A DNA stretch of 64,000 nucleotides from Flaccisagitta enflata (GCA_965153355.1 OZ231128.1:24056001-24120000), one strand, 5' to 3'; counted from the first letter of the stretch, positions 27,337-38,809 are shown. Translations and numbers: made by a program. The notes: generated from the sequence alone by a model not told the origin.

Positions 27337-27575
27337 AGTCGTGAATGGAACCAGATTGGTTATAAGAAATCAATTCAGACAAAGAAAAGAGAGAGCAGGA
27401 AAACCGAATATGAATATATCGATCAAATTCCATCTCTCTCTCTCAAATTAAGAGTATAAAAGCCTGATTCAGACTGGCTGAATCACTCTTTGATACCGGA
27501 ATATTTCTCTTTTTCTCCAACCTCAACTGACGCTAGCCAGCTTAGTCTCAGTCTCAGACGACCTAGTTCGTTACT
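27337..27575 (+). repeat. 5' LTR
   Basis: 239 bp, read base for base the same as 29467-29705. Contains the TATA box at 27455-27462. Confidence 0.93.
27455..27462 (+). promoter_or_regulatory. Putative TATA box in the 5' LTR
   Basis: TATAAAAG in the middle of the LTR; the equivalent in the 3' LTR is 29585-29592. Position fits an LTR promoter. Function is inferred from the motif only. Confidence 0.6.
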
Positions 27576-27590
27576 TGGTGGCTTAATGCG
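27576..27590 (+). promoter_or_regulatory. Putative tRNA primer-binding site
   Basis: TGGTGGCTTAATGCG starts at the base after the 5' LTR. Its first seven bases are complementary to a tRNA 3' end GCCACCA, as expected of minus-strand priming. The tRNA species is not determined. Confidence 0.7.
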
Positions 27591-28278
27591 ATTCGAACAG
27601 ACCAATAGACCACTTTGCACGCACTAAAGAGACTAGATACCATGGCAGATGACAGATAATACAGTATTGACAGTACAAAAGAAAAAAAAGTCACAAATTG
27701 TCTTCTTGCAAAGAAAAAAAGCTGCATCTTCATTCCGAAAAAAAAAAAAAACTTGCCCAAAACTGTCTGTAGTACATTGCGTTGTCTGTCCATGGTTTGA
27801 CCAAGCTATGCTTAAAGCGTCTATGGGAAAGGGACGAACGGACTAACCATCAGTCTTATGAAACAAAACTCTTTTCTCCAACAAAAAGCCACGTAGATGT
27901 ATTTCATAACGATCGAAGTCCAGTTTTCCCAATAATAACGTGAACAAAGAAAAAGAAAGGAGAAAGAGTCACACTAAAGAGGAATAAGAGAAAAAAAAAA
28001 CATCTTTCACCGGCTCCTGACTTTTTCTCGCGTTAGACTTCTCCCGTTTTAAGTCTCTTGAAAAAAAAAAACATTCAAAGCTGAGTATTCATAAAATCAA
28101 AACAAAACAACAGAAAAAAAACAAAAAAAAACAAAACAAGATAAAGCGCAATGCGATTCAAAGAGAAAGAAAAAAGTCAATAAAGACTCATTTTCACATC
28201 GCGCTTCTGTTTACCAAGAAATCATACATCAGAAAGAAAAAAGTTTCATTGTCTCTTTTTTTCACGTTACGCATTGTA

Positions 28279-28338
28279 GTCCAGTCTCTAAAAGGCTTTG
28301 CACCAAATTCGCCGAGTCCCTTTCTTTAAATCCTGGAC
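28279..28338. mobile_element. 60-bp GTCCAG-type miniature element inside the LTR element
   Basis: GTCCAGTCTC ... CCTGGAC flanked by TA at 28277-28278 and 28339-28340. It shares GCCGAGTCC and TTTCTT near the right end with the element at 22120-22758. Probably an extreme deletion derivative. Confidence 0.65.
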
Positions 28339-28899
28339 TATTTGAAAGACTCAATTTCCTGCGCAAAATCTCTCCTCAATATTCTTCATTACATCCCTTT
28401 AACTCAACCACCAACCCTTCAGACTGCTTTTACCGTCGCAACAAATGATTAAGAATGCAAGTGTTTGATAAAAAAAAACCGAATCCCAATTTGCAATCAT
28501 TTCGATTCGAATGTAACTATTGAGAGAAAAGACTACGCTTGTTTTATTTTGCTATTTCCTTGTCTCGTACTTACAACAAAACAGCAAAACAACAAAACAA
28601 TGAAACAACGAAACAATGAAACAACAAAACAACAAAAAAAAAAAAACAAAACAATGAAAACAAAACAAAACAAAACAAAAACTGATTTGTTTTCGTCTAC
28701 AATCGACGACGGCAACACGACGAGCGAACAGACAACTAAAAAAAAAAAAAAAGACTAGTACGCCGATAAGCACGCGGTGACCGATCTACCGGCGACGGCC
28801 TTATGCCGATATTGATCAAAGTCACACAAGCAAAAATCAACTTCTCATGGTCATAACATGAACCATAATCCAAGAACACCCCACATCAGTTGATCAGTT

Positions 28900-29148
28900 G
28901 GTGTATGATTCCATTGTCGAAGCATGCGCCGGCCCAAACAAGATGGTTGGTCGATCACTTCGTCATTGGGACATGCGCCAACCAAAAGACAACAGTTGGC
29001 AACTCAATACACTATTGAAAAACACGCCAACCAAATCAAGATGGTCGGTGTATCAATTCATCATTAAGACTCACGTCAATCAAAACAAAAGGGATGGTGT
29101 ATCAATTCACCATCAAGACATACGCTGACCAAATCAGGATGGTCAGTG
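28900..29148. repeat. 49-bp tandem repeat, five units
   Basis: Units beginning GGTGTATCAATTC-like start at 28900, 28949, 28998, 29047 and 29096, an exact 49-bp period. Each ends CGCCAACCAAA..AAGAT-like. Located in the 3' half of the LTR element interior; could be a packaging or structural region, but that is not shown. Confidence 0.88.
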
Positions 29149-29452
29149 ACAATGTTCATCGAAACAGCTCTAGCAAATAAATACAGAAAGAAAAAAACGA
29201 CAATGTATTGTTATTGAAAATAGCAATTAGATACATTCATTTGTATTTCTGTGCTTGTTCCAAGCATTCATTATTTTAATCAAATTGATCACTTGCATAT
29301 CATACTTTGACTCATGTTAGATTTTCTATTATTGTTCGTGTTTCAATATTATCTTCGATGTCATTTTAATTCTTGAACTTGATCGTTTGAACTATCATTA
29401 CCATTGTGTATAAACAAAGATTCAGCCCATCTTTATCATGTGCAGACTCTTT

Positions 29453-29466
29453 TTGTTGGGGGGGAG
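29453..29466 (+). promoter_or_regulatory. Putative polypurine tract
   Basis: Ends GGGGGGGAG immediately before the 3' LTR, the expected plus-strand primer position. Confidence 0.75.
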
Positions 29467-29705
29467 AGTCGTGAATGGAACCAGATTGGTTATAAGAAAT
29501 CAATTCAGACAAAGAAAAGAGAGAGCAGGAAAACCGAATATGAATATATCGATCAAATTCCATCTCTCTCTCTCAAATTAAGAGTATAAAAGCCTGATTC
29601 AGACTGGCTGAATCACTCTTTGATACCGGAATATTTCTCTTTTTCTCCAACCTCAACTGACGCTAGCCAGCTTAGTCTCAGTCTCAGACGACCTAGTTCG
29701 TTACT
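29467..29705 (+). repeat. 3' LTR
   Basis: 239 bp, identical to the 5' LTR by eye, followed by the ATAT duplication. Confidence 0.93.
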
Positions 29706-29751
29706 ATATAGACGTCGTCCCCTGTTGCTTGCCCTGTGCTAGAGCTGGTTA

Positions 29752-30185
29752 TAACAAGTCATCCAAGGATTGCACATGGTCAGTGGTACCCGATGCCCTG
29801 CATGGAATGATAGCTGAAGAAGTGGAGTGAGAGTAGGGCAGTGGCCTCAAAGGGGCGATGTCCTGTTGGACACAGGGGTGAATTTCCATACGTCCTGAGA
29901 GGGCATATTTGAGGCCTTTGGAGCAATTTTCCATAATATTCAATGGGAGTTTTGCATTTTTTTCAATTTCTCATCAATTTGCCATGTTATTCAATGGGAA
30001 TTTCACATTTTTTTCATTTTTAATCAATTTCCAATGTCATTCAATGGGAAGTTTGCATTTTATAAATTTCCCATGTTATTCAATAGGAAAGCTTTGGGGG
30101 GGGGACAGACAGAAGGACGGACGAAAGACGGAAGAACGGACGGACGTAAGGAAATTCACTCCTGTGTCCTACAGGACAAAAATGA
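29752..30185 (+). mobile_element. Family D element, copy D3
   Basis: Head GTCATCCAAGGATTGCAC and TGGTCAGTGGTACCCG. Subterminal GGGCAGTGGCCTCAAAGGGG and CGATGTCCTGTTGGACACAG follow. The inner array has about 38-bp units (29923-30090, TTATTCAATGGGAA core). Then a G-run, GGACGGACG, and TCCTGTGTCCTACAGGAC. The GC-rich hairpin end of the right side is truncated. It starts about 45 bp after the LTR element. Confidence 0.75.
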
Positions 30186-30288
30186 TCAAATACATTTGAG
30201 CAAGGAGAATGAAGAATCCTGCCTCTCAACAAATTGGTTGGATGCATTTGAAAGAGTTTGATATACTCATTGTAGAAGCATCTGGATA

Positions 30289-31414
30289 CAGTTGAAATCT
30301 CGCTTTAACGGATTTCAGGAGACCAACAATTTTATTTTGTTATAAGTGGACTTCTGTGTTTTCCCAACAACGGAAATGAAAGAAATCCATAAATTTGCAT
30401 CAGTTATAGGCGGAATTCCGTTGATGGCGGGTCTGTTAACTATGGCAAAATAAAAAAAGACAGTAATTTTCAAAATGATATTGTGAGCTTATTTTTAAGA
30501 GCAGCTTTATAATTTTCTAGACCATGATAGTCTGTCAAATTTGCTACCTAGCAAAAAAATCAGATCTTGAAAAAGTTGATTTTTGCACCCATAGCATTGA
30601 CTTTTGCAAAATTTGTCTATAGAACAATTGCCGAGTTGGTTTCCGTTTCAGTTTAGACTTAACTTTGAAAATTGACTGTGAGCTTAATTTTTGGAGCAAA
30701 ATCAAAATTTTTGAGATGGTGATAGCATGTCAAATTTCTGACATAGCAAAAAAATCAAAACTCAGAAAAGTTTATTTTTGTAGCCGCGACATCAATTTTT
30801 GTAAAATCAGTTGAAGTTGGATGGCCAAAATTAAAAAACATTTATCTAGAAATAATTTCAAATATTCATTTTTTTAGTAGCTTCACGTTTTTTTTAAGTT
30901 GGTGATAGTGTAACAAGTTTTTGACACAGCAAAAAAATCAGAACTCAAAAAAGTGTATTTTTGCATCGGTATCATCAATTTTTGTGAATAGACCTCCAAT
31001 AAAAAATCTAGTATTGATATCCAGTTTTGAAAGATTTTACAAGAATTGATGCAGAAGGTGCAAAAATACACTTTTTTGAATTCTGATTTTTTTGCTGTGT
31101 CAACAATTTGACCTGCTATCACCATCTCAAAAATATTGATCTTGCTCTAAAAGTTGAGCTCACAGTAAATTTTCAAAGTTGGATTTAAACTGAAACTTAT
31201 TCGGCGATGGTTCAATTGACAAATTTTGCAAAACTCAATGCTACGGGCGCAAAAATCAACTTTTTTAAGATCTGATTTTTTTACCAGGTAGGAAATTTGA
31301 CAAACTATCATAGTATAAAAAATTATGAAGCTGCTCTGAAAAATGAGTTCACAATATCATTTTGAAAATTACTGTCTTTTTTTATTTTGCCATATTTAGA
31401 GCGGGGTTCAACTG
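30289..31414. mobile_element. 1.1-kb pogo/Tigger-type palindromic element
   Basis: Left CAGTTGAAATCTCGCTTTAA and right AGAGCGGGGTTCAACTG are TIRs of pogo/Tigger type, with TA at 30287-30288 and 31415-31416. From about 30440 and 31400 inward the arms are complementary for about 450 bp each (GACAGTAATTTTCAAAATGA against TCATTTTGAAAATTACTGTC). Within each arm a segment with AGCAAAAAAATCAGA recurs about every 190 bp. Left-end sequence 30315-30440 has no mirror. Non-coding. Confidence 0.85.
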
Positions 31415-31503
31415 TATTGAAACTTCATAGCTTTAGAAGCCACATATTTCAAAATTTGATGCAGATGTCTCCAAATTTACTAGCAAGAGAGTGGTATATA
31501 TGT

Positions 31504-31506
<3 letters not shown>

Positions 31507-31566
<60 letters not shown>
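31507..31566. repeat. (CT)n microsatellite
   Basis: Clean CT run. Confidence 0.95.
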
Positions 31567-31569
<3 letters not shown>

Positions 31570-31726
31570 CACTGTGTCTTCTTTTACTTTCTCTAACTCT
31601 CAGTATCTCCCCATGTTGCCCACGGCATAAGTCACTTCTCTGCTATGCAAATACGAATCAGTTTTCTCTTCCAATTTTCCGGTCTAACCACAAAACTGAA
31701 TGGAGAAAAAAGAGAAGAAGATGGAG

Positions 31727-32027
<301 letters not shown>

Positions 32028-32263
32028 AAGAGAAATAGACTGAGAGAGAAACTTAGAAAAAGACAGCAAAGCAGTCAGACAAAGGCAAGGACAAGGACAA
32101 TTCACTACCGTCTAGAAGGCAAACAAAATGAAACAAAGTGAAACAGACAGACCGATAAAACCCGAAAAAAGGCAAATAGACAGAGACAGAAAACCATCAT
32201 CACGTAACATCCAGGAACAAACACTGTTGATGGAAAGAGTTAAGCGTCAGTCCAAATGGTTTG

Positions 32264-33003
<740 letters not shown>

Positions 33004-33303
33004 AGGTCACGTGACTCTACAACCATCTTCCTCTTGTCCATCCATCCGTCGGTCCGTCAAACTTTAATATTTCTATTATTTTAAGTCATTTTTAGTCATT
33101 TTAGATCACTTTTAGTCATTGTAAGTCATTCTAAGTCATTCTTAGTCATTCTAAGTCATTTTGAGTCATTTTAAGTATATCAAGTCACTCAAGTCAATTT
33201 GGTCAATTGGGTCTTTCAAGTCATTTAAGATCATTTTATGACTTTTTAGGACATCTTCAGAAATCTATCTCTCGTACGCGACTAATAGGTGTTGGCCTTG
33301 TTC
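33004..33303 (-). mobile_element. Family A2 element with 10-bp minisatellite, complete, reverse orientation
   Basis: AGGTCACGTGACTCTACAAC (degraded hairpin), CCGTCGGTCCGTCAAAC, then AGTCATTTTA units (33084-33250). It closes CTCTCGTACGCGACTAATAG and GTGTTGGCCTTGTTCC, the reverse of the 9165 5' end. A 300-bp model for the giant copy. Confidence 0.85.
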
Positions 33304-33496
33304 CTTTTCCTTTGACCCACTGCCTGAATTCGTGACCAAGAACCACAACCACTCTCACACAACTCCATCGCAAACTTACGACTTCTGCCACTGACAATCG
33401 CTTCTTAATTTTGCTGTTATTCTTCATCCAATTGCCGTTTTCCAACTTCTATTCTATTTCGTTACTTTTTGAGTGGATCACAAAAATATTCATGTT

Positions 33497-33647
33497 TGCC
33501 CGTCTGTCCATCCGTCCGTCCGTCCGTCCGTCCGTCCGTTCGTCCGTCCATCCGTCCGTCCGTCCATCCATCCGTCCGTCGGTCCGTTACACCTCCTATG
33601 ATATGACGCAGATGACGCATCGAGTTACCCGCCTGGTCTTGTTTCTC
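33497..33647 (-). mobile_element. Family A fragment with (GTCC)n tract
   Basis: (GTCC)n with GTCCATCC variants (33497-33590), GTTACACCTCC, then CGAGTTACCCGCCTGG and TCTTGTTTC as a degraded 5' end. No hairpin at the left. Confidence 0.55.
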
Positions 33648-34311
33648 TGATTCTGAATGACATTTTCATTGTTCAGCTTCACCTCTTTTCAAACCACTTT
33701 TTTACTCATTCTGAATAAAGAAATATTTAAACTATATTTAAGAAAAAACAATTCATTATAAAAAATGATCTAGAAATGAAAAGAATATCGATTTTTATAT
33801 CTTTAGAATTTAGAAAAAAATGATGATTATTTGAAAAACCGAAAAATATCATCATTGGGGAATTAATTCTTAAGATTTTCAAAAATTTACAATTGTAGAT
33901 TGTATCAAAAGATGACATAAAAAAGAAGAGTGATGCAAATTAGATCTTAATCAGGCCCAAGATAACCCCTTAAATCGTTGCTGTTTGGATGAATGATTTC
34001 CATCTTATCTTGCCTTTTTTCATTTCATTGAATCATGTACAACATTCACTGTCAGGAAAATGGTGAAATAAAAAAAAAAGTTTTATCCTCACTCTTGTGT
34101 GGTCAATCTTTGACAAATTTCCCCCCTTAGCTTATCATTAGTTGATAAAAAAGCTAAAGAAACCATATTAGTGACAGTGATACCCTAAATTCACTTTTCC
34201 GTCTCTAATACTTTCTTTATTCTATATTTTTTTTCTTTTTTGTAAATCAGATCAAACTGCGGAACCCTGTTGAGTAACTGGCGTCTTGTATACGACCTTG
34301 TGATTTTATTT

Positions 34312-34315
<4 letters not shown>
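33648..34315. other. Unassigned AT-rich spacer
   Basis: No repeat ends or genes recognised. Confidence 0.5.

Positions 34316-34368
<53 letters not shown>
34316..34368. repeat. (CT)n microsatellite
   Basis: Clean CT run. Confidence 0.95.
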
Positions 34369-34369
<1 letters not shown>

Positions 34370-34596
34370 ATTTCTCTCTTCATCCTCATCTTTTGAAGCG
34401 CAGGCTATCCCTTAATCCAACAGGCCGAAATTATACATGCACCAGCGAGTAAGATAGAGCTTTGACCTGCTCTGCCCTACTCTGACAAAGCAAAGTTGCC
34501 GATTTCTTCTTTTCTTTTTTCTTGCCTCATTTTTCGCAGTCCCTCTTTTCTTTTTTTTCGTTCTTCCTTCCTATCTTTTTTCTCGCTTTTTTTTTT

Positions 34597-34815
34597 AAGT
34601 TGTGTGCACGCGGCTCTATGACCCGCTCTGTCCGTCGGTTGGTTGGTCCATCGGTTGGTCCATCGGTTGGTCCATCACGCTTAGCTTTTTTTTTTGTCAT
34701 TTTACACCATTTAAGTCATTTTAAGTTATTTCAAGACAATTTACATTTTAGTCTTTTAGTCTTTTGGTCTTATGGTCTCAACAACCGCACGCGACTCTAA
34801 GGTGTTGGCCTTGTT
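34597..34815 (-). mobile_element. Family A2 element, complete, reverse orientation
   Basis: AAGTTGTGTGCACGCGGCTC, CCGCTCTGTCCGTCGGTTGG, three GGTCCATCGGTT units, CATCACGCTTAGC, then a few AAGTCATTTT units (34700-34770). It closes CGCACGCGACTCTAAGGTGT and TGGCCTTGTTC. The minisatellite is at its shortest here. Confidence 0.82.
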
Positions 34816-34833
34816 CTTCGATCTTTCCATTTT

Positions 34834-34835
<2 letters not shown>

Positions 34836-34909
<74 letters not shown>

Positions 34910-34912
34910 TCC
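34836..34912. repeat. (TTTC)n microsatellite
   Basis: Clean TTTC run starting 20 bp after the A2 element. Confidence 0.96.
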
Positions 34913-35690
34913 ATAGATTTTTCTTCTTGTCTTCCTCGATGGAAATTTCCCTCAAATTAATTCCACAGTCTAGTCAAGTGTTGGTGAATATATGAAAATC
35001 CAAACTCGCTCTTTTCATTAAAGGTATATTAAAGAACCTTGGTATGAGACCAGGTCGACAGACATAGAGGTTCACAGATACGCAGACGGACAGAGGCACA
35101 TACGGACCAACGACAGCCATACAGACACATGGAGATACATACAATAGAATTCACGGTTAGCAATCAGTCAGGCAGACTGACTAACTGACAGACAGACATA
35201 GAGACATACAGATAGAAAGACATACTAACATATTCAAAACGATCACAAGGTTGATAATATATGGAGAGAAACACATGCACACAAAGAAAGGCCGGCCGAG
35301 GTCGATTGGATGAACACTGGGGCTGTTTAAGCATTTTTCTCTTGATTGGACGCCCACATACTTAGATCTCAATTACGAGCTGAGGGTAAGAGATGAAAGA
35401 GTCAAAGATTAGAGTCAGAGTTGAGACCAAACTCGAGGCTATGAAGAATTGAACAAGTTCCAGGCTAAGGTCGGGATTTTGACGTTTATTCGACGAGCTG
35501 TAGAACAATGGCACGCATGAAGCGTATTTGCCGTTCATTTCGGTCGGTTCGTCCATCTGTCGGTCCACTGCATTGGTCTGCAAGCTCCTCTCTGCATCCA
35601 TCCGTGAATAACCGAAACAGCTTTCATTCACACGGTAAAGAACAAAGGTGATGGAGTCATATGCCAACATGGAATAAGCATTCATACAGA
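34913..35690. other. Unassigned spacer
   Basis: Loose GACA/CAGA motifs at 35058-35215. A 107-codon minus-strand frame (35362-35685) of mixed composition has no recognised domain and is not called. Confidence 0.4.
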
Positions 35691-35695
35691 GGGTA

Positions 35696-35965
35696 GTTTT
35701 GAGGTATACTTAAAGAAAGTAAAAAATTCAAAAAGGTAGGTTAGTGATATGTGAACAAGAAAAGAGCCTTTTGACAAGAGAAGAATAAGGATAGCTTTGG
35801 GGTATATTCAAAGACCATGGCAATTTCAAAAAATTAGGTTTTTAATAAGTCAACAGAACAAAAAACCTGACAGGCGAAGAATAAAAGTAGTTTTAGGATT
35901 TACTCAAAGAAAGGGGCAATTTCAAAAAGGTTGGTTTGTAAAATGTCTACAAGAAACAACCATTT
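35696..35965. repeat. Tandem repeat of about 96 bp, three diverged units
   Basis: Units start TTTGAGGTATACTTAAAGAA (35697), TTTGGGGTATATTCAAAGAC (about 35797) and TTTTAGGATTTACTCAAAGA (about 35891). Each then has CAATTTCAAAAAG-like and GAAGAATAA-like blocks. Confidence 0.8.
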
Positions 35966-36202
35966 TAAGGCGTGGTTTTTGTGCGTTTTTCTCATTCTTT
36001 TCTCACTTGAAATCTCAGGTGGAAGTCAATCCGGATTTTCTCGTTTTTTCCGCCTCTTCCTCTACCATATGTTTCTTTCTGCCCCATAGAATCTCATTGC
36101 CTTCAGCCCTTCACGCCCATCTGTCGCAATGTCTGTCCGTCTGTTGGAATGTCTGTCCGTCTGTTGGAATGTCTGTGACCATGGCCAAAAAAAGAAAAGA
36201 AA

Positions 36203-36385
36203 AAAAATAGCAGCCCAAAGGCAGTAAGTGGTCAGCGGTACCCGTGTCCTGCTTGAATAGTGTGTGATTTAAGTTGAGGGGGAGCAGGGCAGCGGCCCCG
36301 AAGGAGACAAAGTCCTGTAGAACACAGGGGGAATCTGTCCGTTCATCCGTCCGTCCGTCCGTCCGTCCGTCCCACTAAGGGCCAC
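36203..36385 (+). mobile_element. Family D element head, copy D4 (truncated)
   Basis: AGCAGCCCAAAGGCAGTAAG, TGGTCAGCGGTACCCGTGTC, GGGCAGCGGCCCCGAAGGAG, GTCCTGTAGAACACAGGGGG, then a (GTCC)n tract to about 36372. No internal minisatellite or right end before D5 begins. Confidence 0.75.
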
Positions 36386-36524
36386 GGATTGCGCTAGATG
36401 GCTCCTTGGGTATTTGGGTGAAAATTTTCATCTCTGCTATATGGCTCAAACTAAGTAGAATGGTCATGGTAGCATTTGAGCATACATTACCGGTCAATAT
36501 GACAGGTTTTATGGCAATTTAGAG

Positions 36525-37335
36525 TGAAATAGCAGCCCAAAGGCAGTAAGTGGTCAGCGGTACCCGTGCCCTGCTTGAGTAGGATGTGATGAAGGTTGAG
36601 AGGGAGCAGGGCAGCGGCCCCGAAGGGGACGAAGTCCTGTAGAACACAGGGGGAATCTGTCTGTCCGTCCATCCGTTCGTCTGTCTGTCCATCCTGTTTG
36701 CCTTTCTTCTGTCCAGGATGCCCTGTTATTCAAATTTTCATTGAATATCAAGGAGAACTGACAAAAGGCAGAATATGGACATTTGCCATTTTTGCATAGT
36801 TTGTAGGTTAAGTTGAGGCAGGAGCAGGCCAGGATCTGGGTCTCTGAGGCCAGAATCTGGGTCTCAGAGACCAATTTCTTGGTCTCAGAGGCAAGGATTT
36901 CAGTTTCTGAGGTCAGGATTTGGTCCTCTGAGGCTAGGATTTAGGTCTTTTAGGCCAGCACCTAGGTCTTGGAGGTCAGAATCTGGGTCCCAAAGGTCAG
37001 GATCTGGGTCTCAAAGGCTATGATGTGGGTTTTTGGAGCCAGAATCTAAGTTTAAGGGGCCAAGATGATAGAACTCAGGCCAGAATTCAGGTTTTCTAGC
37101 CAGATAAGGCCCATTTTACCTGGTCTTAGGCCATTTTGCCTGGATTTGGCCAATTTTGGGCGGATTTGGACCATTTTGCTTGGATTTGGGCCATACAGTT
37201 TGGATTTGGGCCCCAAAGGAGACAAAGCCAAGGATGGGGCAGGGGGGGGGGACGGACGGACGGACGTACGGACGGACAGATTCCCCCTGTGTTCTACAGG
37301 ACTTCGTCCCCTTCGGGGCCGCTGCCCAAAAAGGC
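36525..37335 (+). mobile_element. Family D element, complete copy D5 (about 810 bp)
   Basis: Head AGCAGCCCAAAGGCAGTAAG and TGGTCAGCGGTACCCGTGCC. Left subterminal GCGGCCCCGAAGGGGACGAA and GTCCTGTAGAACACAGGGGG. GTCC tract, then a minisatellite of about 21 bp (36838-37065, CTGAGGCCAGAATCTGGGT), then a GGATTTGGGCC array (37100-37215). GGAC tract 37247-37280. Right subterminal CCCCTGTGTTCTACAGGAC and CCCCTTCGGGGCCGCTGCCC is the inverted match of the left one over about 45 bp. Confidence 0.85.
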
Positions 37336-38130
37336 GACCTAAAGGGACATTTCTACAAAAAATTCTAAATTTCAAGAAAAATCAATGATTTTTTTGGATT
37401 ATCTGTTAAGATTACAGAAAGCTCATGATATCTTCAATATTGGATTGGATTCCTTCATTAATGTTTAAATGTCTGGAAAAATTTTAAAAATCATCATTTT
37501 AAACATTTTTAGCCCTATTAAATCAGTCTACTATTACTACATATTTGACCTAATTTGCATGCTTTTATTACCCTATAAATATAAAAAAACGCACAAGGAC
37601 GCACAATGAGCCACTTATACCAAAATGTAGTTCCAGGGGTCCTGAATCTAGAATGCTATGGCTTAAGCGGGCCTTCGACGTCCAACTTGCGATTTTCTTG
37701 GCCTAAAATAGACAAGTGATAATGTGGATAAAAGTAAAAATCTATATTTGATTGGAAGAAAAATGAGCAAAATGAGCTAAATGAGCAAAAAAATATATTT
37801 TTTTGAGCACCTTATTAAGGAATCTTATTAAACAAAGACAAACATTGTATTGATTTGGTCAAAACATGAGACAATTTAAATACTAACTGTAAGAGAGTTT
37901 AGCAGTATTTTTCACTTTCTTTTTAAAATTTCTCTTCTTTTGTACTCTAAGCTCATAAAGCTCTTAATCCAATAGAAATGAGTCAATATTGGATATAAAT
38001 AGTTTCATAACATCTAAAAATATGCAGAAAAATGTTTTTCACTCTGTATATTTCATGAGGAACAATCTAATGGAAAAGATGTAATGTTAATCCCCAATGA
38101 GCCACCTAGCGCACAATGCAGCCCACAGTG
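37336..38130. other. Unassigned AT-rich spacer
   Basis: CGCACAATGAGCCAC-like motifs appear near 37598 and 38096 in direct orientation but no element boundaries are visible. Confidence 0.45.
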
Positions 38131-38636
38131 CGTCCGTCCGTTCATACCCCCGCCCCATCCTCAGGGCTTCGTCTCCTTTAGGGCCTATTCTGACCCATAT
38201 TCTGCCAAATAGCCCAAATCCAAGCAATATGGCCCAAATCTAAGCAAAATGGCCCAAATCCAAGCATAATGGCCCAAATCCAAGCAAAATGGCCCAAATC
38301 TGGTCAAAATCTAGGTAGGTAATGTACTTGGGCCATGAATGGGGTTTTCTGGCCAGATTTGGGCTATTTTGCTTGGATTTGGGCTATTTTGCTTGGATTT
38401 GGGCTATTTTGCTTGGATTTGGGCCATTATGCTTGAATTTGGGCCATTTTGCTTAGATTTGGGCTATATTGCTTGGATTTGGGCTATTTGGCAGAATATG
38501 GGTCAGAATAGGCCCCAAAGGAGACGAAGCCCTGAGGATGGGGCGGGGGGGACAGACAGACGTACGTACGTACGGACGGACAGATTCCCCCTGTGTTCTA
38601 CAGGACTTCGTCCCCTTCGGGGCCGCTGCCCAAAAA
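38131..38636. mobile_element. Family D element, copy D6, with a 400-bp internal palindrome
   Basis: Starts CGTCCGTCCGTTC; ends with a GGAC tract and the standard right end CCCCTGTGTTCTACAGGAC, CCCCTTCGGGGCCGCTGCCC. Between them, a 20-bp minisatellite (GCCCAAATCCAAGCAAAATG) is arranged as two inverted arms. The left head is missing. Confidence 0.8.
38147..38550. repeat. Long inverted repeat of minisatellite arms
   Basis: Left arm 38147-38315 begins CCCCCGCCCCATCCTCAGGG. Right arm about 38346-38550 ends CCCTGAGGATGGGGCGGGGG. Unit-by-unit variants (AATCCAAGCAATAT, AATCTAAGCAAAAT) match between arms in mirror order. The right arm carries a couple of extra units. Confidence 0.9.
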
Positions 38637-38809
38637 GGACAACTTGTATTGGTAGTTTCTGTTTATTCATGGGCCTGATCTACAGAAAATCCATGACCGC
38701 TTGAAAAATTCATAAGAGAAAAGAAGATTTTGCATTTTGATACTAGCAGTATAACCATTAATTTCTTACCAATAAATCTAACTACTAGCATAACAAGAGT
38801 TCATGAAAA

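Larger units (their letters stand above)
27337..29705 (+). mobile_element. Non-autonomous LTR retrotransposon, complete
   Basis: Two identical 239-bp LTRs (27337-27575 and 29467-29705) begin AGTCGTGA and end GTTACT. ATAT duplications flank the element at 27333-27336 and 29706-29709. A primer-binding site touches the left LTR and a polypurine tract touches the right one. The 1.9-kb interior has no gag or pol frame, only A-rich sequence, a 49-bp tandem repeat and a small nested element, so it must be mobilised in trans. AGT...ACT termini with a 4-bp AT-rich duplication are known from some Ty3/Gypsy lineages (297/17.6/mdg4 type). That lineage is an inference. Identical LTRs point to recent insertion. 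Confidence 0.9.

Noticed and set aside
27576-27600. tRNA gene or tRNA-derived SINE, from the ATTCGAAC motif
   Set aside because: No cloverleaf or A box upstream; the position immediately after an LTR fits a primer-binding site.
28900-29148. CRISPR-like regular repeats
   Set aside because: Period is exactly 49 bp but there is no repeat-spacer structure; the whole unit is repeated and it sits in an LTR element.
35362-35685. 107-codon minus-strand frame
   Set aside because: Mixed composition but no recognisable domain, no splice or promoter evidence, and the length is possible by chance in 64 kb.
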